From assembly GCA_017535725.1 (NCBI GenBank), contig JAFXTO010000010.1:62001-126000 (forward strand): 64,000 nt of DNA, given 5' to 3'. Positions 58,210-64,000 of this stretch are shown here, piece after piece (position 1 is the first letter of the stretch; the number at the start of each line of letters is the position of its first letter). The position numbers and the translations under genes are program-made. The DNA is from Bacteroidaceae bacterium (GTDB lineage: Bacteria; Bacteroidota; Bacteroidia; Bacteroidales; Bacteroidaceae). The notes beneath the pieces were generated by a model. The model was not told the DNA's origin. It saw nothing but the letters and a program-made list of their open reading frames with translations, and did not search any database.

Positions 58210-59157
58210 TTACAGGGGATATTCCTCGAAGGCGTAGAGTACGGTGGAGAGGTAGCGTTCACCAGTATCAGGCAACAGTACCACGATTTTTTTGCCTTTG
58301 TTTTCCGGGCGCTTAGCCACTTCGATAGCAGCGAAGAGAGCAGCACCGGCAGAAATACCTACCAGCAGGCCCTCCTGTTGGGCAATCTCGCGACCAGTGC
58401 GGATAGCGTCGTCGTTCTCCACGTCAAACACCTCGTCTATAACATCAGAGTTGTAGGTCTTGGGAATGAAACCAGCTCCGATACCTTGAATCTTGTGTGG
58501 GCCGCTCTGTCCGCCGTTCAGTACAGGGCTCGACTTGGGCTCTACGGCAATGATCTTCACGTTGGGATTCTGTTCCTTCAGGTATTTACCCGTGCCGCTA
58601 ATTGTTCCTCCGGTGCCCACGCCACCGATGAAGATGTCAACCTGTCCGTCGGTGTCGCGCCAAATCTCGGGACCCGTAGTGGCGTAGTGCTTAGCGGGGT
58701 TGGCTGCATTCTCGAACTGCTGGAGGATGACGCTGCCGGGAATCTCATCCCTGAGGGCTTCTGCCGCACGGATGGCGCCTGGCATACCGTCCTTACCAGG
58801 AGTGAGGCGTACTTCAGCACCGTAGGCCTTCACGAGGTTGCGACGCTCAACACTCATCGTCTCGGGCATTGTCAGAATCAAATGGTAGCCTTTGACGGCA
58901 GAGACCAGTGCCAGTCCTACGCCAGTGTTGCCGCTGGTGGGTTCGATGATAGTGGCTCCAGGTTTCAGAATGCCTTTCGCCTCTGCATCCTCAATCATGG
59001 CGAGGGCAATGCGGTCTTTGACGCTGCCGCCGGGGTTGAAAAACTCTACTTTAGCTATAACTGGGGTTTCCAGTCCCTTGGCCTGTGAATACTTATTGAG
59101 CTCTACAAGTGGGGTGTTGCCGACGAGCTCGGTCAGCTGTTTTGCAATGTGTGACAT
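58210..59157 (-). CDS. cysK: Cysteine synthase A
   Basis: PLP enzyme joining sulfide to O-acetylserine. PLP lysine K47 in [12 protein letters not shown], substrate loop [14 protein letters not shown] phosphate loop [13 protein letters not shown] and SAGAALFAA. Length 315 is normal. Downstream of metY on the same strand but separated by 300 bases of filler, so joint transcription is uncertain. Confidence 0.96.
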   Translation of the reverse strand: MSHIAKQLTELVGNTPLVELNKYSQAKGLETPVIAKVEFFNPGGSVKDRIALAMIEDAEAKGILKPGATIIEPTSGNTGVGLALVSAVKGYHLILTMPETMSVERRNLVKAYGAEVRLTPGKDGMPGAIRAAEALRDEIPGSVILQQFENAANPAKHYATTGPEIWRDTDGQVDIFIGGVGTGGTISGTGKYLKEQNPNVKIIAVEPKSSPVLNGGQSGPHKIQGIGAGFIPKTYNSDVIDEVFDVENDDAIRTGREIAQQEGLLVGISAGAALFAAIEVAKRPENKGKKIVVLLPDTGERYLSTVLYAFEEYPL

Positions 59158-59164
59158 GTTATTG

Positions 59165-59458
59165 TGAGTTTTAATTGAGTTATTGAGTTATTGAGTTATT
59201 GAGTTTATGAGTTATTGAGTTTATGAGTTTTTGAGTTATTGAGTTATTGAGTTATTGAGTTATTGGGTTTATGAGTTATTGAGTTTATGAGTTTTTGAGT
59301 TATTGAGTTATTGAGTTTTTTATTCTTTCGCGGCCTTCGATATTCCGTTATAACGTTATTCCGTTATTACGACAAATCATCGGCCGCCAATATTTCAATC
59401 TTTCAACGTTTCAATCTTTCAACGTTTCAATCTTTCAACGTTTCAATCTTTCAACGTT
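59165..59458. repeat. Filler between cysK and metY
   Basis: About fifteen 10-base units of GAGTTATTGA / GAGTTTATGA (59165-59320), GTTATAACGTTATTCCG units (59340-59372) and seven copies of TTTCAATCTTTCAACG (59395-59465), the last running into the metY stop region. No gene or clear promoter seen. Confidence 0.85.
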
Positions 59459-60748
59459 TCAACATTTCTCCAGCGCCTGCGCCAAATCCTCGAGGATATC
59501 GTCGATGTGCTCAGTACCGATAGACAGACGAACGGTGGAGGGGGTGATATGTTGTTCGGCAAGTTCCTCGGGCGAGAGTTGAGAGTGCGTGGTGGTGTAG
59601 GGATGAATCACCAGACTCTTCACATCGGCCACGTTGGCAAGCAGCGAGAAGATTTGAAGGGCGTCGATGAACTTCCAAGCTTCTTCCTGTCCTCCCTTAA
59701 TCTCGAATGTGAAGATGGAGCCAGCGCCGTAGGGGAAATATTTCTGATAGAGCTGGTGATCGTGGTGACTCTCGAGGGCCGGATGATTCACGCGGGCGAC
59801 CTTAGGATGGTTCTTCAGAAATTCTACCACCGCCAGTGCATTTGCCACATGACGCTCCACGCGCAGGCTCAGTGTCTCGACGCCTTGCAAGAGGATGAAT
59901 GCATTGAAGGGCGAAATGGCAGCACCCGTATCGCGCAATAGCACCGCACGGATGCGAGTCACAAAGGCTGCAGGACCAGCCACATCTGCAAAGACCGCAC
60001 CATGGTATGAGGGGTCGGGCTTTGCCAGCGTAGGGAAACGGTCGGGGTTCTGTTTCCAATCGAACGTGCCGCCATCGACGATGACACCACCGAGCGAGGT
60101 TCCGTGACCGCCCAGAAACTTGGTGGCGGAATGAACGACAACGTCTGCTCCGTGCTCCAAGGGACGAATCAGGTAGGGCGTTGCGAAGGTGTTATCAACG
60201 ATGAACGGGATTCCGTGCTTGTGAGCCACGGCAGCTACACCTTCGATGTCCAGCACGTCGGAGTTTGGATTACCGAATGTTTCGGCATATATTACTTTTG
60301 TGTTCGGTTGAATGGCAGCTTCGAGGGCTGCGAGGTCGTTGATATTGATAATGGTGTTCGTGATGCCTTGTGTACTGAGTGTGTGGGTGATGAGGTTGTA
60401 GCTGCCGCCGTAGAGATTGTCGGCAGCTACGATATGGTCGCCAGCCTGGACAATATTCTGCAGGGCGTAGGTGATGGCAGCTGCACCCGAGGCGACGGCC
60501 AGTCCTGCCACGCCACCCTCGAGGGCTGCCACGCGGTCTTCGAAGACTCCTTGCGTGGAGTTGGTCAGGCGACCATAAATGTTTCCTGCATCGCGAAGAC
60601 CGAAGCGGTCAGCTGCGTGTTGAGAGTTGCGGAACACATACGATGTGGTCTGATAGATGGGCACCGCACGGGCGTCGGTGGCGGGGTCAGCCTGTTCTTG
60701 GCCTACATGAAGTTGAAGGGTCTCGAAACGAAATTTTTTCTGTGACAT
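59459..60748 (-). CDS. metY: O-acetylhomoserine aminocarboxypropyltransferase (sulfhydrylase)
   Basis: PLP enzyme making homocysteine from O-acetylhomoserine and sulfide. 429 residues, within the MetY range. RFETLQLHVGQEQADPATDA, YGRLTNSTQGVFEDRVAALEGG, FVDNTFATPYLIRP preceded by YAETFGNPNSDVLDIE, and the PLP lysine in HSATKFLGGHGTSLGG. An Lrp-family regulator gene is divergent 313 bases away and a -7 box lies at 60925-60932. A cystathionine gamma-synthase role is less likely given the length and VHSATKFLGGHG context. Confidence 0.95.
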   Translation of the reverse strand: MSQKKFRFETLQLHVGQEQADPATDARAVPIYQTTSYVFRNSQHAADRFGLRDAGNIYGRLTNSTQGVFEDRVAALEGGVAGLAVASGAAAITYALQNIVQAGDHIVAADNLYGGSYNLITHTLSTQGITNTIININDLAALEAAIQPNTKVIYAETFGNPNSDVLDIEGVAAVAHKHGIPFIVDNTFATPYLIRPLEHGADVVVHSATKFLGGHGTSLGGVIVDGGTFDWKQNPDRFPTLAKPDPSYHGAVFADVAGPAAFVTRIRAVLLRDTGAAISPFNAFILLQGVETLSLRVERHVANALAVVEFLKNHPKVARVNHPALESHHDHQLYQKYFPYGAGSIFTFEIKGGQEEAWKFIDALQIFSLLANVADVKSLVIHPYTTTHSQLSPEELAEQHITPSTVRLSIGTEHIDDILEDLAQALEKC

Positions 60749-61061
60749 AGTGATATGAGTTTATGAGTTATTAATTGAGTTTATTTGAGTTTATGAGTTA
60801 TTGAGTCTTTAATCGTTTAATCGTTTAACCGTTTAATCGTTAGACTTTTTGAGTTATTTTTATCTTTCCCTCGCCCCTTCAGGGGAGAGTCGGAGAGGGG
60901 CCTCCATTTTTTTCTTTTGCGCTGCAAAGGTACGACTTTTTGGAAATATCTTCCAAATTTCTTGTGTAATTCAGAATAAAGCACTACTTTTGCGGCGTGA
61001 AAAGAAAATCCTTCTGTTTGAGGCTCGCAAAATAGCCCTTTGCAGAATAATATTCTAAGAA
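60749..61061. promoter_or_regulatory. Divergent metY / lrp control region
   Basis: Minus strand: -7 box TACCTTTG (60925-60932) with a TTTG -33 box at 60954-60957, 21 bases apart, for metY. Plus strand: TACTTTTG (60985-60992) for the regulator gene. The metY leader of about 170 bases contains GAGTTTATGAG and TTTAATCGTTTAACCG units and at 60868-60903 a palindromic CCCTCGCCCCTTCAGGGGAG arm related to the coding repeats. No recognisable SAM riboswitch. Confidence 0.65.
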
Positions 61062-61526
61062 ATGACCGACACATTAGACGAAATCGACCTGAAAATCCTG
61101 AAAACGCTTCAAAAAAATGCCAAATTGACCACAAAAGAGTTGGCTGAAGCCGTTAATTTGACCCCGACACCCGTCTTTGAGCGACAAAAACGGCTCGAAC
61201 GACAGGGTTATATCCTGCGTTACACCGCTATCCTCGATCCAGAGAAAATGGGACAAGGACTGCTGGTGTTCTGCAAAGTGAAGCTCCAACAGATCAATCA
61301 CGAGATTGCCGAGGCTTTCATACGTCGCATCCAGCGCATACCAGAGGTGACGGAGTGCTACAACATATCAGGCACGCACGACTATCTATTAAAGGTGCGC
61401 GTGCGCGATATGAAACAGTATCAGGAATTCATTCTCAACAAGCTCGGTAATATCGACCATGTGGGAGCCATCGAAAGTACCTTTGTGATGAGCGAGGTGA
61501 AACAGAGCTACGGCATCAATATTTGA
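61062..61526 (+). CDS. Lrp/AsnC-family transcriptional regulator
   Basis: 154-residue regulator: N-terminal winged HTH (DEIDLKILKTLQKNAKLTTK, LAEAVNLTPTPVFERQKRLE) and C-terminal RAM ligand-binding domain (QRIPEVTECYNISGTHDYLL). Divergent from metY, so regulation of sulfur amino acid synthesis is a reasonable guess. The last 11 bases overlap the convergent membrane-protein gene. Confidence 0.94.
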   Translation: MTDTLDEIDLKILKTLQKNAKLTTKELAEAVNLTPTPVFERQKRLERQGYILRYTAILDPEKMGQGLLVFCKVKLQQINHEIAEAFIRRIQRIPEVTECYNISGTHDYLLKVRVRDMKQYQEFILNKLGNIDHVGAIESTFVMSEVKQSYGINI

Positions 61527-62016
61527 GTATACAAGCGTATAATCCCGACCCGATTAGGCAGGGAATGAGTCCGATGAGCATCCCCCAGAGGGACTGAATG
61601 AAGTGGTAGCGTTTCTGGTGGTAGGCAGCATCCATGTGTTCCGTTCCGGGCAGACGGACAGATTTCATGTTCGCAAAAAGCACCCAGTCGAGGAACAGGC
61701 AGTCGTACCAGTCGATAAAAAGCCAGATACCATAGCTCAGCGTCAGGGCGGACCAGAAATCGTAGGCTCCGGCCAGCCACATCAAGATGAGCATCAGCGC
61801 CAGCGCCACAAGTAGTGCACAGCCTTTCTTCACGAGCACCGTCTTCGAGAAGAACTCCGAGGGCAACCGCTCGTGCGTCTTGAAATACTCCTCTTGAATA
61901 TCCTGCGGATAATCATGAATCCACCACACAGGATTCTTCACCAATGGTATCAGTATCATCATCGTGAATGCAATGGTCATCACGATGGTCTCAATAATGA
62001 TAATTGTCCAGTTCAT
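61516..62016 (-). CDS. Hypothetical membrane protein
   Basis: 166 residues with four hydrophobic segments (IIIIETIVMTIAFTMMILIP, KGCALLVALALMLILMWLAG, ALTLSYGIWLFIDWYDCLF, LWGMLIGLIPCLIGSGLYA). I do not recognise the family. No conserved catalytic motif is visible; the loop with WWIHDYPQDIQEEYFKTHER between segments 1 and 2 is the longest soluble part. Promoter box at 62072-62079. Confidence 0.8.
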   Translation of the reverse strand: MNWTIIIIETIVMTIAFTMMILIPLVKNPVWWIHDYPQDIQEEYFKTHERLPSEFFSKTVLVKKGCALLVALALMLILMWLAGAYDFWSALTLSYGIWLFIDWYDCLFLDWVLFANMKSVRLPGTEHMDAAYHQKRYHFIQSLWGMLIGLIPCLIGSGLYACILKY

Positions 62017-62071
62017 GTCCTTGTCATAAATAACTTACTCGTCTACTGGCATCGCCAGCGCTTCAGGCCTG

Positions 62072-62079
62072 CAAAAGTA
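62072..62079 (-). promoter_or_regulatory. -7 promoter box of the membrane-protein gene
   Basis: TACTTTTG on the minus strand, 56 bases before the ATG at 62016. Confidence 0.5.
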
Positions 62080-62528
62080 CATATTATTTTCGGTGTGGCA
62101 TCGTCTATTTGTCAAATATTTGAGAATCATACTCCCTACTTTTTCAAATTTTAACAGAAAAAGAGCGCACCCGTCATCGAATTTTTATATTTGTCGGCAG
62201 TGCGCGGCGGTTGAGGAAAACGTAAGTGGTATTAACAAACAGCGCACCGCCGTGTCTCGCGACAAAGCGGTGCGCTTCAATTTTAATTCTTACATTTGCC
62301 GCCATGCGGCGTCAACACAGAGGACACGGAGAATACAGAGACCACAGAGTCAACTATAGCATCGCTGACTTTTGTCACGACTCGGCCATTTCAAGCAAGC
62401 TTATTGGCGCTCGCTGCTCCAGAAAATATGAAACTAGTTTCATACTTTATATGACTTTTCTCGTCATGACACTGCTAAAACAAGTTTTGTATTGCTCATT
62501 TGACTTGACGAAAAAGTTCTGCGTTTTG
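62080..62528. repeat. Gene-free spacer with dispersed repeats
   Basis: About 450 bases without a convincing gene. It holds CATTTGCCGCCATGCGGCG plus CACAGAG units (62293-62354, as at 20663-20724), the 58-base element at 62362-62420 (as at 37425-37482), and a perfect 18-base palindrome at 62427-62444. A run near 62190-62290 repeats GTGCGCGG/GTGCGCT-type motifs. Confidence 0.75.
62427..62444. promoter_or_regulatory. Perfect palindrome TATGAAACTAGTTTCATA
   Basis: An 18-base perfect dyad of operator-like form. It lies 85 bases beyond the 3' end of the Crp-type gene and far from any start codon in the window, so its target is unclear. Confidence 0.5.
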
Positions 62529-63107
62529 CTACTGCTGGGCGTCGAAAGTGATGCCTTTGCGGATTTTGGACAACATCTGCGGGGTGATGCTGAGGAAGGA
62601 GGAAATGGCGTTTAGCGACAAATGGTCAACGATTCCGGGACAACGGCGCAACAACAGCTCGTAACGCTCGCGGGCCGTGGCACGGTGGAGTTCCAAGTAG
62701 GTTCGGCGTGCCTGACTGAGAAGGTGCTCAGCGATGATGCTGCGCAATTCCATCGTCTCCATGTCCTGGCGGAACAACTGCATCAACTGTTGACCCGTGA
62801 CCCTGAGCACGCGGCTGGGCATCATCGCCACGATGGAGGTCTGCGCCGGGCGTCCGTCGAGACAACTGGGATAATCGCCCACGTATTCGCCCTCGAATGA
62901 GAACCAAGTGATGTGCTCCCTGTCGCTGCCGATTTCATGCGTCACGTACTTGAAGCAGCCTTCCATCACGAAACCGAACCATCGTGCCGGGTCGCCCTCC
63001 CTCTCCAACTGGTCGCCTTTGCGGTAAGCAATCTCTTCACCCTCCCGCTTGCAAAACTCCCGCAGCACCTGCAGGTCAATACAGTTATTGCTGAATTTCT
63101 GTTCCAT
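62529..63107 (-). CDS. Crp/Fnr-type cyclic-nucleotide-binding-domain protein
   Basis: 192 residues with an N-terminal cNMP-like barrel (FCKREGEEIAYRKGDQLERE, FEGEYVGDYPSCLDGRPAQT) and a compact C-terminal helix-turn-helix (LSLNAISSFLSITPQMLSKIRKG). This short Bacteroidetes subfamily lacks FNR cysteines. It is located 83 bases downstream of the Rpn gene on the same strand, but a terminator separates them. The regulated genes are unknown. Confidence 0.88.
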   Translation of the reverse strand: MEQKFSNNCIDLQVLREFCKREGEEIAYRKGDQLEREGDPARWFGFVMEGCFKYVTHEIGSDREHITWFSFEGEYVGDYPSCLDGRPAQTSIVAMMPSRVLRVTGQQLMQLFRQDMETMELRSIIAEHLLSQARRTYLELHRATARERYELLLRRCPGIVDHLSLNAISSFLSITPQMLSKIRKGITFDAQQ

Positions 63108-63133
63108 CCTGTCGTCCTCTCTTTGATTGAAAA

Positions 63134-63164
63134 AGCGGATAGTGCCGCTGCCGGGCTATCCGCT
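63134..63164 (-). terminator. Rho-independent terminator of the Rpn gene
   Basis: On the minus strand AGCGGATAG pairs with CTATCCGCT around a GC-rich loop and is followed directly by TTTTTCAAT. It lies 26 bases after the Rpn stop. Confidence 0.85.
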
Positions 63165-63190
63165 GATGTCGTTGATACCTTTATTATATA

Positions 63191-64000
63191 TTACATCCCC
63201 TCGATTTCCTCAGCTGTGAGGCCGGTGTACTTCGCAATCAGTTCCACTGTCATGCCGTCGGCCTTCATACGACGGGCGGTATCCTCTTTCTCCTGCTTTA
63301 TTCCTTTCTTGATACCCTTCTTTTCTCCCTTCTGCTCTGCCGTCTTCATAGTACTGTTATAGTCCCAGTAGTTCTTCACGCTCACCTCGTACTCGCGGCG
63401 CTCCTCCGGCGAGTACTTGGCTATCTCGGCCTGCTCAAACAGGCGGTCGAAGATGCGGTCTTGCAGTGCTTTTGGACGGTCGAGCAGACGGGAGAGGTTG
63501 CGCAGGACGAACATCCACTTGTCGAACATCGTCACCAACTCGTCCTCCGTCTTGTTGAACTTCGGCATTTCAAGATAGACGAAGGTCAACTTCGGATAGA
63601 ACACATGGTTGTCCTCCACGTCTTTCAGCTTAATTTCGTGGCGGTAGCTTCCGGCGAGATATTCGTCACCGGGGAACTTGAAGTTGAGCACGCCGACGGT
63701 ATAGACATCCTCCAGGTGGTAGTCCCAGTCCTTGCCCTTCGGGGCCTGCTCGCGGATGGCAAACGTGGAGTAGTAGAGGCTGCGGTCCTTGAAGTAGGTC
63801 TGCTCGGCCTTCTGCATCTCGACGATGAAGCGGCCTCCGTCCTTGGTCTTGCAATAGACGTCGAACACGGCGCGACGATCACCGTAGCCGTCGCCCAGAT
63901 GCTCGCTGTTCAGGTACTGCACGTCCTCTATCTCCTTCTCGTCGTTATTGAAAAGGGCGTTGAGGAAACTCATCAGCAGGTCCTTGTTCATCTCCGTACC
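63191..64000 (-). CDS. Rpn-family PD-(D/E)XK nuclease / putative transposase, 5' truncated
   Basis: Recombination-promoting nuclease family (PDDEXK). The first in-window Met (63991) is preceded in frame by further codons (TE), and relatives start about 20-25 residues earlier with a KRIFG-type motif, so the start lies beyond the window. Active-site segment: RRAVFDVYCKTKDGGRFIVEMQ with the Asp and Glu-x-Gln pattern; YYSTFAIREQAPKGKDWDY follows. The C terminus has a Lys-rich KGEKKGIKKGIKQEKED helix and a resolvase-like HTH (MTVELIAKYTGLTAEEIEGM). Such genes are multicopy and move horizontally in Bacteroidetes. Confidence 0.92.
   Translation of the reverse strand, partial: GTEMNKDLLMSFLNALFNNDEKEIEDVQYLNSEHLGDGYGDRRAVFDVYCKTKDGGRFIVEMQKAEQTYFKDRSLYYSTFAIREQAPKGKDWDYHLEDVYTVGVLNFKFPGDEYLAGSYRHEIKLKDVEDNHVFYPKLTFVYLEMPKFNKTEDELVTMFDKWMFVLRNLSRLLDRPKALQDRIFDRLFEQAEIAKYSPEERREYEVSVKNYWDYNSTMKTAEQKGEKKGIKKGIKQEKEDTARRMKADGMTVELIAKYTGLTAEEIEGM

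Noticed and set aside
60749-60924. SAM riboswitch in the metY leader
   Set aside because: The leader is mostly low-complexity filler and a GC palindrome; no kink-turn or conserved core was seen.
62226-62615. Forward open frame of 129 codons in the 62-kb gap
   Set aside because: It runs through dispersed repeats and into the antisense of the Crp-type gene; no start context or domain.

Overview
The window looks like a chromosomal segment of a gut or rumen Bacteroidales bacterium, most likely Prevotella or a close relative. The reasons are Bacteroidetes-type promoters (TAnnTTTG at -7), two type III glutamine synthetases (GlnN), a DUF4491 protein, LL-diaminopimelate aminotransferase, paired deoxynucleoside kinases, secreted proteins ending in a T9SS-like tail, and intergenic spaces filled with short A/T-rich iterations typical of Prevotella. 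No phage, plasmid, rRNA or CRISPR locus is visible.

Layout. 1-4.9 kb (+): the 3' end of pheS, then a FetAB-like ABC ATPase and permease whose genes bracket the agmatine-to-putrescine genes aguB and aguA, then a cyclophilin. 4.9-12.6 kb (-): a tight probable operon glnN, crp-like regulator, M3 peptidase, dCMP deaminase, S41 protease, 5-formyl-THF cyclo-ligase. 12.7-24.8 kb: mltG, tRNA-Thr, serB, a HAD hydrolase, and cell-wall enzymes (amidase with a long Glu/Lys/Ala repeat, GH73-LysM, GH25), a pectate lyase, ettA and cdd. 25-32 kb: two tandem deoxynucleoside kinases, a repeat-rich gap, a VanX-like lipoprotein, DUF4491, and a large secreted tyrosine-phosphatase gene broken by an in-frame TGA just after its signal peptide.

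32.3-58 kb is a divergent nitrogen-assimilation locus. Leftward: glnK, amtB, a porin-like protein, purF, pyrG, asnB, a fused carA-carB(N half), glmS. Rightward: dapF, dapL, gltB, gltD, glnN (second copy), then guaA. The shared control region (45246-45506) has divergent -7 boxes and a TTGACA-TG-TGTCAA palindrome. The products take up ammonium (AmtB/GlnK), fix it (GlnN, GltBD) and spend glutamine amide on amino sugars, nucleotides, carbamoyl phosphate and asparagine. The right end holds cysK, metY, a divergent Lrp-family regulator, a membrane protein, a second Crp-type protein and a 5'-truncated Rpn nuclease.

The most unusual feature is a set of short palindromic repeats inserted in frame inside conserved enzymes, concentrated in the nitrogen locus (carAB, asnB, pyrG, dapF, gltB, gltD, glnN2). 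At least four families can be told apart. Several occur as inverted pairs flanking native coding sequence, carry a promoter-like TACCTTTG at their edge, and stay open in the same reading frame in different genes, resembling Rickettsia palindromic elements in principle. The CarA-CarB fusion linker is itself made of these repeats, and its CarB part stops at the boundary between the two synthetase halves.
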